Shown: positions 18,196 through 27,693, numbered from the stretch's first letter. The stretch: DNA of 64,000 bases from Clostridium sp. 12(A) (GCA_000526575.1 JAGI01000002.1:2527501-2591500), one strand, 5' to 3'. The notes: a model not told the origin generated them from the letters alone. A program made the numbers and translations.

Positions 18196-18323
18196 TTTGT
18201 ATCTCCCTCTCCCATCACGATTTATTTTAATCTAATTGTAGCACCCTGAAAATGGCTTGTACAGATGAAACATGTCTCTTTTTCATCTTCCTCTTAAGCG
18301 TCACGCGCAGCCTGCAGGTCGTG

Positions 18324-18372
18324 CTTTTTATGATATAGGGGAGTTCGTAGAACTTTCCTGTATCATAAAAAG
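18324..18372. repeat. 49-nt hairpin element with 23-bp arms and 3-nt loop
   Basis: The arm 18324-18346 (CTTTTTATGATA then TAGGGGAGTTC) pairs across a GTA loop with 18350-18372. The outer 12 bp are perfect, and the inner part has only three differences, all of which become G-U pairs in the + strand RNA. It abuts the rpiB terminator. It may be a dispersed REP-like element or an RNA stability element; I cannot count genome copies. Confidence 0.7.
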
Positions 18373-18411
18373 AGGGTGCTGCAAAATGAGTTTACCATCT
18401 CGCAACACCCT
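18368..18411 (-). terminator. Rho-independent terminator after rpiB
   Basis: On the minus strand GGGTGTTGC pairs with GCAGCACCC, followed by CTTTTT. The T tract is shared with the outer arm of the neighbouring 49-nt hairpin. Confidence 0.8.
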
Positions 18412-18431
18412 TAATATCATCGTATCATATC

Positions 18432-18875
18432 TTAATTTCTGCTCTCGATATCCATAACCATATCCACACGTCTCTGATGTCTTCCGCCTTCATACTTGGC
18501 ATCCAACCAGTTCTCGGTGATCATCTTTGCCATCTCATCGCCGACAACTCTTGCGCCGAAGCAAAGAACATTGGAATCATTGTGCATTCTGGAAAGCTTT
18601 GCAGTGTAAGGCTCGCTGCAGACACAGGCACGGATTCCCTTTACTTTATTACAGGCAAGAGAGATTCCTACTCCGGTTCCGCAAATAGCGATTCCAAGAT
18701 CTGCTTCTCCGTCAGCAACTGCACGTCCTACCATCTCGCCGTAAGTTGGATAATCACAGCTTTCTGTGGAATTGGTGCCAAAATCAATGACTTCATATCC
18801 TTTGCTTTCCACAAATTTCTTAATGGCATTCTTCATTTCTATGGCCGTATGGTCATTTCCCATTGCGATTTTCAT
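18432..18875 (-). CDS. rpiB: Ribose-5-phosphate isomerase B
   Basis: Interconverts ribose-5-phosphate and ribulose-5-phosphate in the pentose phosphate pathway. The start is the ATG at 18875 (MKIAMGNDHTAIEMK), preceded by GGGAG, rather than the longer open frame. At 147 residues it is the normal RpiB/LacA length. The catalytic loop CGTGVGISLACNKVKGIRA with its cysteine and the later phosphate-binding arginine/histidine residues are present. Monocistronic. Confidence 0.94.
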   Translation of the reverse strand: MKIAMGNDHTAIEMKNAIKKFVESKGYEVIDFGTNSTESCDYPTYGEMVGRAVADGEADLGIAICGTGVGISLACNKVKGIRACVCSEPYTAKLSRMHNDSNVLCFGARVVGDEMAKMITENWLDAKYEGGRHQRRVDMVMDIESRN

Positions 18876-18988
18876 ATTTAATCTCCCGTTTCTATTCCTA
18901 TATAAATAATATATGCGGCATTTACCATACCACAAATGAAGGATTTTATCAACCCTGTATCTCCACCACCTGATTGGTTATAGATCCT

Positions 18989-20098
18989 TTATTGATTCTG
19001 TCCGTAGAAAGACTGAATCCGGTCCATTCTTGATGACATGTTAACGAGGAGCAGATCTGCGGTTGTAAGGGCTGCCATAGCTTCCACCACCACTACGGCT
19101 CTTGGAACTATGATAGGGTCATGGCGGCCTTTGATTTCAATCTCCGTTTCCTCTCCCTGCCTCGTCACCGTTTTCTGGGGTAGGGCAATGGATGGAGTTG
19201 GCTTAAAGGCTGCACGGAATACCACCTGGGAACCGTCGCTCATACCACCAAGAATTCCGCCGGCATGGTTGGTGGCCTTTTCGATCCTGCCATCCTTACC
19301 TTTGATGAAACGGTCGTTGTTGATAGAGCCTGTGGAACGGGAAGCTAAAAATCCGTCTCCAATCTCAAACCCTTTGACCGCGCCCATAGACATGATTGCC
19401 TTTGCAAGGGCTGCATCATACTTTTCAAAGACCGGATCACCGATGCCTGCTGGTACACCGTCGATGATGCATTCCACCACTCCGCCTACGGAATCAGTTT
19501 TCTCCATCATCTCTTCTAAATATTTCTCCGCCATGTGAGCCGTCTTTAAGTCCGGCATATAGAGACGGTTTTCATCCCTTTCCTCTATATTAAAACGTTC
19601 CGGGTCAATATCATACGGTCCAACAGCCTTTGTATAGGCAGTCACATGGATTCCAAGCTGTTTTAAAAATACGGCGGCAACAGCACCGGCTGCTACCCTG
19701 GCCGTGGTCTCCCTGCCAGAGGACCGTCCGCCTCCCCGGTAATCCCGGAAGCCGTATTTAGTATCAAAGGTATAATCTGCATGACCTGGACGGTATACGT
19801 CCATGATATTGCCGTAATCCTTGGAACGCTGGTCCTTGTTCCATACTGCCATGGAAATAGGAGCTCCGGTCGTCTTTCCTTCAAACACCCCGGAAAGTAT
19901 CTCTACTTCATCTGATTCCTGACGCTTTGTGGTAAACTTACTTTGTCCCGGCTTTCTTCTATTAAGATAAACCTGAATATCCGCTTCTGAAAGTGGAAGT
20001 CCTGCGGGACAACCATCTACCACTACGCCTACGCCCTTTCCATGGGATTCCCCCCAGGTGGTTACCTTCCATATTGTCCCCAGTGTTGATCCTGCCAT
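18989..20098 (-). CDS. aroC: Chorismate synthase
   Basis: FMN-dependent last enzyme of the shikimate pathway, converting EPSP to chorismate. The 369 residues are full length. Signatures include WGESHGKGVGVVVDGCPAGL at the start, the FMN/phosphate loop YRGGGRSSGRETTARVAAGA, and the C-terminal RHDPIIVPRAVVVVEAM. AGGAG precedes the ATG. It sits 14 bp downstream of the lactonase-like gene on the same strand and is probably co-transcribed. Confidence 0.97.
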   Translation of the reverse strand: MAGSTLGTIWKVTTWGESHGKGVGVVVDGCPAGLPLSEADIQVYLNRRKPGQSKFTTKRQESDEVEILSGVFEGKTTGAPISMAVWNKDQRSKDYGNIMDVYRPGHADYTFDTKYGFRDYRGGGRSSGRETTARVAAGAVAAVFLKQLGIHVTAYTKAVGPYDIDPERFNIEERDENRLYMPDLKTAHMAEKYLEEMMEKTDSVGGVVECIIDGVPAGIGDPVFEKYDAALAKAIMSMGAVKGFEIGDGFLASRSTGSINNDRFIKGKDGRIEKATNHAGGILGGMSDGSQVVFRAAFKPTPSIALPQKTVTRQGEETEIEIKGRHDPIIVPRAVVVVEAMAALTTADLLLVNMSSRMDRIQSFYGQNQ

Positions 20099-20112
20099 GA
20101 ATGTCTCTCCTT

Positions 20113-21174
20113 TTAATTGCTGACCTTTACAATCATACAGCTGTTTGGCTCATTGACCTTCAGCTCTTTTCCGTTCATAATAAGAAGTCCTTTTTCGTAG
20201 TCCACGGTAAAGAATGTAATGCTTCCTGTTTCATGGTTAATAGAAGCAATGTGCTTGTCATCGGGGAATACGCAGATATCTTTAGGATAGCTTCCGCTCA
20301 CCGGAAGGCAGCAGGAAAAGGTAAGAAGTCCTGTTTTCTTATCCCGGTCATAGACTGTAATGGTATTATCCCCAGCATTTCCGCAGAACATGTGAGTCTC
20401 ATCGTTTGAAAAACGCATGGAGCAGGCAGCTGTCAGTTGAGTCAGAGGAGCCTTTCCTGTGGTCTCAATGGTCTGAATCTTCTCAATCTTAGGAAGACGG
20501 TCTCCGGTCTCATAGGTATATACATCGATAACATTCTTTAATTCATGAAGAAGATAGAAGAATTTTCCATCCTCGCTGAACCGGAAGCACTTAGGAGCAG
20601 ATTCCAGATCGCAGCGGATGGCATCGATTAAAAACATCTCCTCATCCTTTTCATCAAACCGGTAAATCTTTACCTGATCGATTCCAAGGTCAGCCACCAT
20701 AATGAACTTTCCGTCTGGCGTTCTTCTGGAACAGCTTACGTGAGGGCGGAAATTTCTCTCTGCTACACTTCCAAAGCCCTTATGAAATACTCCTGTTACA
20801 ATATCTCCCACAGAACCGTCTTCATTCAGTCTGAGTACGGTACACTTGCCATCGTGATAACCGGAAACGAATATATATTTATCCTCTGCATCTGTAGACA
20901 GGTGGCAGCCGCGCATTCCTTTGATATTGGCAGAATTCAGTCTTGTAATAGAACCGTTCTCATGAATGCGGAAAGAAACCACACCTTCATCTGCGATGGA
21001 ATAAAGAGTCTTTCCATTATTTGACGCTATCAGATAGGAAGAATTGTCTACCTCCACCTCGCATCTGGGTACGAAACGGCCCTTTTCCACGTCCACATCA
21101 TACACTGTAATTCCCTTGGCCTGTCCATTGTAGGAATAGGAGCCTACATACGCCATGTATTTGCCCTTCATCAT
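20113..21174 (-). CDS. Seven-bladed propeller protein, 6-phosphogluconolactonase (YbhE) family
   Basis: 353 residues forming repeated blades of the lactonase family (MAYVGSYSYNGQAKGITVYD at the start, HVSCSRRTPDGKFIMVADLG in the middle, FPDDKHIASINHETGSITFF near the end). Members include cytosolic 6-phosphogluconolactonase, but the fold is also used by proteins of other function, so the substrate is uncertain. The frame is open to 21219, but AGGAGG lies 7 nt before the ATG at 21174. It precedes aroC. Confidence 0.8.
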   Translation of the reverse strand: MMKGKYMAYVGSYSYNGQAKGITVYDVDVEKGRFVPRCEVEVDNSSYLIASNNGKTLYSIADEGVVSFRIHENGSITRLNSANIKGMRGCHLSTDAEDKYIFVSGYHDGKCTVLRLNEDGSVGDIVTGVFHKGFGSVAERNFRPHVSCSRRTPDGKFIMVADLGIDQVKIYRFDEKDEEMFLIDAIRCDLESAPKCFRFSEDGKFFYLLHELKNVIDVYTYETGDRLPKIEKIQTIETTGKAPLTQLTAACSMRFSNDETHMFCGNAGDNTITVYDRDKKTGLLTFSCCLPVSGSYPKDICVFPDDKHIASINHETGSITFFTVDYEKGLLIMNGKELKVNEPNSCMIVKVSN

Positions 21175-21239
21175 AATATTTCCTCCTGGTTTAATCCTTG
21201 TATAAACTAGAAATATCATATCATAAGATTCCTTATTTG

Positions 21240-21259
21240 TTAAGGAAAAACTTCCTTAA
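21240..21259. promoter_or_regulatory. Palindrome upstream of the pot operon promoter
   Basis: TTAAGGAA-AAAC-TTCCTTAA lies just upstream of the -35. It may be an operator or a small hairpin. No binding protein can be named. Confidence 0.35.
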
Positions 21260-21265
21260 AAAGTA

Positions 21266-21293
21266 TTGACATCACTGGGAAAATAAGTATAAT
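21266..21293 (+). promoter_or_regulatory. Sigma-A promoter of the XRE-cupin/potABCD operon
   Basis: TTGACA (21266-21271) and TATAAT (21288-21293), both perfect consensus, are separated by 16 bp. The start lies about 100 nt upstream of the regulator ATG. Confidence 0.85.
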
Positions 21294-21319
21294 GTATCTT
21301 GCTGCCTGTTTATTATTAC

Positions 21320-21372
21320 TAAACTTTTAGGTTATATTTATAGTCAGTTAGTATAAGTAAACTTTCAGCTTA
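21320..21372 (+). promoter_or_regulatory. Paired 15-bp direct repeats, candidate operator
   Basis: TAAACTTTTAGGTTA (21320-21334) and TAAACTTTCAGCTTA (21358-21372) differ at two positions and are 38 bp apart, in the 5' leader of the operon. This is a plausible autoregulatory site for the first gene's XRE product, inferred from position. Confidence 0.45.
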
Positions 21373-21394
21373 ACATAATAAAAAGGAGGAGCAC

Positions 21395-21928
21395 ATGGAT
21401 ATCGGTACAAAATTAAAAGAACTGCGTGTGTTAAAGGGGCTGACTCAGGAAGAGCTGGCTGACCGTGCAGAGCTGTCAAAGGGATTCATATCCCAGCTGG
21501 AAAGGGACTTAACATCTCCCTCCATTGCGACTCTTATGGATATATTACAATGTCTGGGAACCTCCATCGGCGAGTTCTTTAATGAAACCCCGGAGGAGCA
21601 GATTGTATTTGGCAAAGGGGATTACTTTGCAAAATACGAAAGGGAGCTGAAACACGAGATTCGCTGGATCATTCCCAATGCCCAGAAAAACATGATGGAA
21701 CCCATTCTTCTTACCCTGGAAGCCGGCGGCGAAACCTACCCGGACAACCCTCATGAGGGAGAGGAATTTGGCTATGTGATGCAGGGCAGTGTATCCATTC
21801 ATATTGGAAATAAAACATATAAAGCCAAAAAGGGGGAATCCTTTTACTTTATATCAGATAAAAAACATTATTTAAGCAGCAAGGCCGGCGCGACCCTTAT
21901 CTGGGTAAGTTCACCGCCAAGCTTTTGA
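21395..21928 (+). CDS. XRE-family regulator with cupin sensor domain
   Basis: 177 residues. Residues about 6-62 are the helix-turn-helix (LKELRVLKGLTQEELADRAE, LSKGFISQLERD), and residues about 105-175 are a small cupin (HEGEEFGYVMQGSVSIHIG). This PuuR-like architecture usually binds a small ligand such as a polyamine in the cupin. It is the first gene of an operon with potABCD, 17 bp upstream of potA, so it probably controls polyamine uptake. AAGGAGGAG precedes the ATG. Confidence 0.9.
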   Translation: MDIGTKLKELRVLKGLTQEELADRAELSKGFISQLERDLTSPSIATLMDILQCLGTSIGEFFNETPEEQIVFGKGDYFAKYERELKHEIRWIIPNAQKNMMEPILLTLEAGGETYPDNPHEGEEFGYVMQGSVSIHIGNKTYKAKKGESFYFISDKKHYLSSKAGATLIWVSSPPSF

Positions 21929-21945
21929 CAGGAGGATAAAAGGTC

Positions 21946-23022
21946 ATGGGTCAGCCATTAATTGATTTACGCAATATTACAAAAAGTTTCGACGGTACCA
22001 TGGTACTGGACGATTTAAACCTTTCCGTGAAAGAAAACACATTTGTCACTTTATTAGGACCCAGCGGCTGCGGCAAAACTACAACCCTGAGAATCATCGG
22101 AGGCTTTGAACGGCCGGGAAAAGGACAAGTGATCTTTGACGGTCAGGATATTACTAACCTTCCGCCAAACAAAAGACAGCTTAATACCGTATTTCAGAAA
22201 TACGCTTTATTTGCACATATGTCCATTGCAGAGAACATCGCATTCGGCCTTAAAATAAAAAACAAGCCAAAAACCTACATTCAGGATAAAATCAAATACG
22301 CCTTAAAGCTTGTAAACTTAGACGGCTTTGAAAACCGCAGTGTCAGCTCCTTAAGCGGCGGTCAGCAGCAGAGAATCGCCATTGCAAGAGCCATTGTCAA
22401 TGAACCAAGAGTACTCCTTCTTGACGAGCCTTTGGGAGCCCTTGATTTAAAGCTGAGACAGGATATGCAGTATGAGCTGATCCGTCTGAAAAATGAACTT
22501 GGCATCACCTTTATCTACGTGACCCATGACCAGGAAGAAGCCCTTACCATGTCAGATACCATCGTTGTTATGAACCAGGGATATATCCAGCAGATGGGTT
22601 CCCCGGAGAACATCTACAATGAGCCGGAAAATGCATTTGTGGCTGACTTTATCGGCGAAAGCAATATCGTTCCCGGCATTATGCTTCGGGATGAGCTGGT
22701 CAGCATCTTTGGCGCTAAGTTTGCCTGTGTGGACAAGGGCTTTGGAGTGAACAAGCCTGTTGACGTTGTTATCCGCCCGGAAGACATCGACTTGGTTACA
22801 CCAGATCAGGGAAGTATCTCCGGAGTTGTAACTCACTTAATCTTTAAAGGCGTTCATTACGAGATGGAGGTAACCACTCCAGACGGCTTTGAATGGCTGG
22901 TACACAGCACAGATATGTTCCCGGTAGGCCAGAATGTAGGCATTCATGTGGACCCATTTGATATCCAGATCATGAATAAGCCTGCGTCAGAAGATGAGGA
23001 GGCGGTTGGAATCAATGAATAA
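21946..23022 (+). CDS. potA: Spermidine/putrescine ABC transporter ATPase
   Basis: 358 residues that power polyamine import. Walker [10 protein letters not shown] lies near residues 37-45, the signature LSGGQQQR and Walker [13 protein letters not shown] follow, and a TOBE-type C-terminal domain starts near residue 280. GAGGATAAAAGG precedes the ATG. The stop overlaps the potB start (23015). Confidence 0.95.
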   Translation: MGQPLIDLRNITKSFDGTMVLDDLNLSVKENTFVTLLGPSGCGKTTTLRIIGGFERPGKGQVIFDGQDITNLPPNKRQLNTVFQKYALFAHMSIAENIAFGLKIKNKPKTYIQDKIKYALKLVNLDGFENRSVSSLSGGQQQRIAIARAIVNEPRVLLLDEPLGALDLKLRQDMQYELIRLKNELGITFIYVTHDQEEALTMSDTIVVMNQGYIQQMGSPENIYNEPENAFVADFIGESNIVPGIMLRDELVSIFGAKFACVDKGFGVNKPVDVVIRPEDIDLVTPDQGSISGVVTHLIFKGVHYEMEVTTPDGFEWLVHSTDMFPVGQNVGIHVDPFDIQIMNKPASEDEEAVGINE

Positions 23023-23827
23023 GAAAGTATTATCCGGCCCCTATCTCATGTGGATGATCGGCTTTATCATCATTCCTCTGGTATTAATCGTAATATATGG
23101 ATTGACGGACCGGTCCGGCAGCTTTACCCTGGCGAATGTCATTTCCATCAGCACCGAGGAACATGCAAAGGCATTATGGCTTTCTCTTTTACTGTCCTTT
23201 ATCAGTACGGTCCTTTGCCTGATCTTAGCCTACCCTCTTGCCATGATTCTTCGTTCCAGAGGAATCGGACAGGGTAGCTTTATTGTTTTTATCTTTATTC
23301 TGCCTATGTGGATGAACTTTCTTTTACGCACCCTGGCATGGCAGACCCTTTTAGAGAAGAACGGAGTTATTAACGGAATTTTATCCACACTCCATCTTCC
23401 CGGACAGAGCCTTATCAACACTCCTGGAGCCATTATCCTTGGTATGGTGTATAACTTCCTGCCATTTATGGTTCTTCCTATTTATAATGTACTGATGAAA
23501 ATTGATGACAATGTGATTAATGCCGCCAGGGATTTAGGCGCTAACTCCTTTCAGGTGCTCATTCGTATCCTTCTTCCTTTAAGCATACCCGGCATTGTCA
23601 GTGGAATCACCATGGTTTTTGTTCCGGCCCTGACTACCTTTGTTATCTCAAACCTGTTGGGAGGCAGTAAGATTCTCTTAATCGGTAATGTCATTGAACA
23701 GGAATTTACAAAGGGCAGCAACTGGAATTTAGGCTCCGGCCTTTCCTTAGTCCTTATGATTTTCATCCTGATCAGCATGGCGCTGATTGCCAAATATGAT
23801 AAGAACGGGGAGGGAACCGCATTTTGA
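23015..23827 (+). CDS. potB: Spermidine/putrescine ABC transporter permease, PotB type
   Basis: 270 residues with six membrane helices and the binding-protein-dependent transport loop [20 protein letters not shown] that contacts the ATPase. The ATG at 23015 overlaps the potA stop by 8 bp and has AGGAGG 12 nt upstream. The stop codon shares one base with the potC ATG, indicating translational coupling. Confidence 0.94.
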   Translation: MNKKVLSGPYLMWMIGFIIIPLVLIVIYGLTDRSGSFTLANVISISTEEHAKALWLSLLLSFISTVLCLILAYPLAMILRSRGIGQGSFIVFIFILPMWMNFLLRTLAWQTLLEKNGVINGILSTLHLPGQSLINTPGAIILGMVYNFLPFMVLPIYNVLMKIDDNVINAARDLGANSFQVLIRILLPLSIPGIVSGITMVFVPALTTFVISNLLGGSKILLIGNVIEQEFTKGSNWNLGSGLSLVLMIFILISMALIAKYDKNGEGTAF

Positions 23828-24615
23828 TGGGCAGAAAAATCAATGTTATCAAACGAATCATTCAGGATTTTTATCTGGTGATTATTCTGGTGTTCCTTTA
23901 TGCACCCATTGCCACCATGGGAGTCTTATCCTTTAACAGTTCCAAATCAAGAACCCAATGGGGCGGCTTTACCTTGAACTGGTACACGGATCTCTTTTCC
24001 AGTGCAACCATCATGAATGCTCTTTACAACACGCTTTTAATCGCATTTTTATCTTCTCTCATTGCGGTTATTATCGGTACGGCAGCAGCCATTGCCATCA
24101 ACAGCATGGACCGGGTGCCAAGATCTCTTCTTATGGGAATCACCAACATTCCTATGCTGAATGCGGATATTGTTACAGGAATTTCTCTGATGCTTGCATT
24201 TATCGCCTTTGGAATCTCTTTGGGCTTTAACACCATTTTGATTGCACATATTACCTTTAACATTCCGTATGTCATATTAAGCGTCATGCCGAAGTTAAAG
24301 CAGACTGATAAAAGTACCTATGAAGCCGCCATGGATTTAGGCGCAACGTCTATAAGGGCGTTCTTTAAGGTAGTATTTCCGGATATACTTCCGGGAGTGC
24401 TTTCTGGTTTTCTCCTGGCATTTACCATGTCACTGGATGATTTCATTATCACCCATTTTACAAGAGGAGCCGGAATCAATACTCTATCCACCCTGATTTA
24501 CAGTGAGGTGCGCCGAGGCATTAAGCCTTCCATGTACGCACTTTCAACCATTATCTTTATCACGGTGCTGGTGCTTTTACTCATCACCAATTTTGCACCC
24601 AAGAGAAAAAAATAG
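23827..24615 (+). CDS. potC: Spermidine/putrescine ABC transporter permease, PotC type
   Basis: 262 residues with six membrane helices. The EAA-type loop EAAMDLGATSIRAFFKVVFP marks the ATPase contact. The C-terminal SLDDFIITHFTRG segment is typical of PotC. The frame is open from a TTG at 23824, but the ATG at 23827 follows the one-base overlap with potB and is preferred. Confidence 0.94.
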   Translation: MGRKINVIKRIIQDFYLVIILVFLYAPIATMGVLSFNSSKSRTQWGGFTLNWYTDLFSSATIMNALYNTLLIAFLSSLIAVIIGTAAAIAINSMDRVPRSLLMGITNIPMLNADIVTGISLMLAFIAFGISLGFNTILIAHITFNIPYVILSVMPKLKQTDKSTYEAAMDLGATSIRAFFKVVFPDILPGVLSGFLLAFTMSLDDFIITHFTRGAGINTLSTLIYSEVRRGIKPSMYALSTIIFITVLVLLLITNFAPKRKK

Positions 24616-24627
24616 GAGAATATGCTC

Positions 24628-25725
24628 ATGAAAAAAAGTTTAGTAAAGGTGCTCACCTTTGGCGCCCTTTCCCTCTTATCCATTGCTTTGCTCAGTGGCT
24701 GCGGAAAAAAAGAAGCAAAGGCCGGCGGCGCTGGTGAGGTTTATGTATACAACTGGGGCGAATACATTGATGAATCCGTCGTCAAACAGTTTGAGGATGA
24801 AACCGGAATTAAGGTTGTCTATGATTTATTTGAGACCAATGAAGAGATGTATCCAGTCATTGAGGCTGGCGCGGTGAAATACGATGCGGTTTGCCCTTCT
24901 GATTACATGATTCAGAAGATGAGAGAAAACAATCTTCTGGCTGAGATCAATCCGGACAACGTTCCAAACTTAAAAGAAATCGATCCCAAGTACATGGAAA
25001 TGTCCAAAAGCTTTGACCCGGAAAATAAATATTCCGTTCCTTACAACTGGGGAACCGTAGGAATTCTTTATAACACAAAGATGATAGACCCAAAGGATGC
25101 ACCGAAGAAATGGTCTGATCTTTGGGATGAGAAATACAAAGACAATATTCTGATGCAGGACAGCGTACGCGATGCCTTTATGGTAGCTTTAAAATCTCTC
25201 GGCTACTCCATGAATACCACCAACGAAGCGGAAATCAAGGAAGCCAAGGAGCTTCTCATTAAGCAGAAGCCTCTGGTACAGGCTTATGTCATTGACCAGG
25301 TCAGAGATAAGATGATCGGTGGAGAGGCTGCAATCGGAGTGATCTACTCTGGCGAAATGCTTTATATTCAAAATGAAGTTAAGGATCTAAACCTGGATTA
25401 CTCCCTGGAATATGTGATTCCGGAAGAAGGAACCAACCTGTGGCTGGATTCCTGGGTTATTCCTGCCAATGCACCCAATAAGGAAAATGCAGAGAAATGG
25501 ATCAATTTCTTATGCCGTCCTGACATCGCTAAGAAGAACTTTGAATATATCACTTATCCGACTCCAAACAAAGGAGCTTTCGATCTTCTTGACCCGGAGA
25601 TTAAAAATAACAAAGCGCTGTTCCCTGGGGATGATTTGTTAAAGAACAGTGAAGTTTATCAGTATCTTGGGGATGAGGTTGATTCTCTTTATAATGAAGC
25701 GTGGAAAGAAGTAAAATCAAATTAA
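24628..25725 (+). CDS. potD: Spermidine/putrescine-binding lipoprotein
   Basis: 365 residues. A lipoprotein signal ends at LLSGC with C25 as the lipidated residue. The mature protein begins VYVYNWGEYIDE, the typical PotD opening, and has the bilobed solute-binding fold (NWGTVGILYNTKMID; LWLDSWVIPANAPNKENAEK). AGGAG lies 9 nt before the ATG at 24628, better than the 3 nt before the ATG at 24622. It captures polyamines outside the membrane for PotBC. Confidence 0.94.
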   Translation: MKKSLVKVLTFGALSLLSIALLSGCGKKEAKAGGAGEVYVYNWGEYIDESVVKQFEDETGIKVVYDLFETNEEMYPVIEAGAVKYDAVCPSDYMIQKMRENNLLAEINPDNVPNLKEIDPKYMEMSKSFDPENKYSVPYNWGTVGILYNTKMIDPKDAPKKWSDLWDEKYKDNILMQDSVRDAFMVALKSLGYSMNTTNEAEIKEAKELLIKQKPLVQAYVIDQVRDKMIGGEAAIGVIYSGEMLYIQNEVKDLNLDYSLEYVIPEEGTNLWLDSWVIPANAPNKENAEKWINFLCRPDIAKKNFEYITYPTPNKGAFDLLDPEIKNNKALFPGDDLLKNSEVYQYLGDEVDSLYNEAWKEVKSN

Positions 25726-25740
25726 ATCAATGCAATAGAA

Positions 25741-25785
25741 AAAGCGGAAGTTCTGGATTCTAAAATCCTTGCTTCCGCTTTTTTA
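25741..25785 (+). terminator. Rho-independent terminator of the pot operon
   Basis: AAAGCGGAAG (25741-25750) pairs with CTTCCGCTTT (25772-25781), followed by further T residues. It may also serve the convergent methyltransferase gene. Confidence 0.9.
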
Positions 25786-25804
25786 ATGTTTACTCTTTTT
25801 AATA

Positions 25805-26653
25805 TTAATAATTGGTTATTAATACCTCAACCGTAACCGCATTCCGCTCCTTGAACTGGTAATTGCAATTGGAATAGGTCTTGTCAATATAATGAATCTT
25901 GTACTTTTTACTCCATTCAATCAAAAGCTCATTGGACATGCCTTTATGATACAGCACATTAGATAGGGCAAACCGGGTTCCCATGGAATCCAGCTTATCT
26001 AAAAGCCCTAACAATTCCTTTTCTTCCTTTTCCTTCCAATCCTTAAATCCACGGTTTCCATCGTTGTAGTTTCCTGTGGATATCAGATATGGAGGATCAC
26101 AGTAGACCAGGTCTTCCTTCCCAAGAGAGGAATAGTCAAGCTCCATAAAATCCCGGTTGGAAAACTCTATGTTCTTTTCCTGCAGTGCCTGGCAGAACTG
26201 GGTCAGATTCTTTTCAATGTTTTTGTTAAATGAGCTTCGGTTTCTCCCAAAGGGGGAATTGAACTCATGGCTGTTATTAAAGCGTATCTGGTGATTAAAA
26301 GCGTAGCAGGTCAATACAAACAGCATCACCAAGTCCTTATTTTTATTATACTCTGACCGAAGGGCATAATAGCCTTCCTTATTCTGCTGAGTCAACTGGT
26401 ACGTGTCAATGATACTCTGGATTTCCTTCAAAAGCTCATGGATTTCTGTTGTTTGAAACAGCTGGAACAATTCAATTAGGTAAGTAATCTGATCGTTACA
26501 GATGATCCGTTCGGCCTTTGCGTTGATTCCCACGTTAAAACCTCCAGCAAACACATCCACAAAGGTCCTTATCCTTTTTGGAAATGCCTGAAAGACTGGC
26601 TCTAGTATCTTATATTTCCCCCCGGTATAGTTAAGAGGACTTTTTATGTACAT
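25805..26653 (-). CDS. D12-class N6-adenine DNA methyltransferase (Dam-like)
   Basis: 282 residues. The order is class alpha: the AdoMet motif NYTGGKYKI (8-16) and FVDVFAGGFNVG (31-42), then the target-recognition region, then the catalytic DPPY at 186-189. This is the Dam/DpnM/MboI family, which methylates adenine within a short site; the target sequence cannot be read. The ATG overlaps the end of the neighbouring second methyltransferase gene by 10 bp, so both are made together. No restriction endonuclease gene flanks them. The gene is more A+T-rich than its neighbours, which hints at acquisition. Confidence 0.9.
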   Translation of the reverse strand: MYIKSPLNYTGGKYKILEPVFQAFPKRIRTFVDVFAGGFNVGINAKAERIICNDQITYLIELFQLFQTTEIHELLKEIQSIIDTYQLTQQNKEGYYALRSEYNKNKDLVMLFVLTCYAFNHQIRFNNSHEFNSPFGRNRSSFNKNIEKNLTQFCQALQEKNIEFSNRDFMELDYSSLGKEDLVYCDPPYLISTGNYNDGNRGFKDWKEKEEKELLGLLDKLDSMGTRFALSNVLYHKGMSNELLIEWSKKYKIHYIDKTYSNCNYQFKERNAVTVEVLITNY

Positions 26654-27693
26654 GGTGGCACCTGCTTTTCTATATAGAACAACAGCTCCTTAAGCCTTTC
26701 TGTCTCTTTCACCTTACGGCTTTTATATCTTCGATAGGGAATCTCATACACATGAAAGGTTTCCGGCTTCCCGTGGGCCTTCATGGCCGTTTCAATCTCC
26801 TCCACTGTCATAAGCCCATCGGTACTGTAGCTTAAGATAATATGAGAAAAACGGGCATTGGCAATCAGCTCCTCAAAAGCGGGAACTACCTTATTTCTCA
26901 TGCAGAATTCCGACTTCTGGCCTTCATCTGCTCTCTGACCAGTGACTCCCTTTACCTCCGGATAATCGTATCTGGCAGCCGTCTCAAGCACATGGTAATT
27001 GGAAAGATACTGTCTCGCATTGTAAGGCGGATCGATGTAGAGGATGTCCCCTTCAATCTCTTTTAAAAGCTCTGCCCCGTTCTTATTATAGCTTCGGTTC
27101 TCTTTCCCGTTGCTGTTCACAGAAAGGCGGTAGAGCTCGTACCGTTTGTAGCTGCGCCTCTCCCAGGTCTTATGAAAGGCTCCATAGGTTCCTGAGGTGT
27201 TGGACACAAAGGGGATTCCCTCTACAATGCAGGCTACCAGGTAGTAGTACTCATGATCGTTTAACAGACCGGCAGCCTTCCAGTCCTCAACCGTGCATCT
27301 GGCAAAGTCGATACGGAGGGCATTCTCATCGTTTAAATACATGCGCCCGCCTACCGGGGCATAGGTATTTTGAAAAAACCTCCGTTCGGTTGGAAGCTCT
27401 TCTAAATCCTTCTTTTCTCTTTCATTTAAATAAACCACCGGATCTTCAATGCCTAACACTTCGCTTAGAAGGGTAAATTCAGGCATCGTGTCATTCTCAA
27501 CGGTGGCACGCTGCAGTACATATGAAAAATACAACAGGTCATTGGAGCTGACCTGATACCACTGTTTAAAATATCTGGCTACCGCAGCAGTGCCGGAAAA
27601 TATATCACAAAAGCTTTTTGCTTCTGGAGCCCGTTCGTCAATGACTTGCTTGATCTGGTCCAGCAGCAGTGTCTTGCTTCCAATAAATCTCAT
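26644..27693 (-). CDS. Second D12-class adenine DNA methyltransferase (FokI-methylase-like)
   Basis: 349 residues from the ATG at 27693, chosen because GGGAG lies 10 nt upstream and the protein then opens with the AdoMet motif MRFIGSKTLLLDQI. FCDIFSGTAAVARYF (28-42) is motif I and IDPPYNARQY (220-229) is the catalytic motif. The long segment between them is the recognition domain. Single-domain enzymes of this type resemble one half of M.FokI and often act in pairs on the two strands of an asymmetric site. It overlaps the downstream Dam-like gene by 10 bp. Confidence 0.85.
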   Translation of the reverse strand: MRFIGSKTLLLDQIKQVIDERAPEAKSFCDIFSGTAAVARYFKQWYQVSSNDLLYFSYVLQRATVENDTMPEFTLLSEVLGIEDPVVYLNEREKKDLEELPTERRFFQNTYAPVGGRMYLNDENALRIDFARCTVEDWKAAGLLNDHEYYYLVACIVEGIPFVSNTSGTYGAFHKTWERRSYKRYELYRLSVNSNGKENRSYNKNGAELLKEIEGDILYIDPPYNARQYLSNYHVLETAARYDYPEVKGVTGQRADEGQKSEFCMRNKVVPAFEELIANARFSHIILSYSTDGLMTVEEIETAMKAHGKPETFHVYEIPYRRYKSRKVKETERLKELLFYIEKQVPPCT

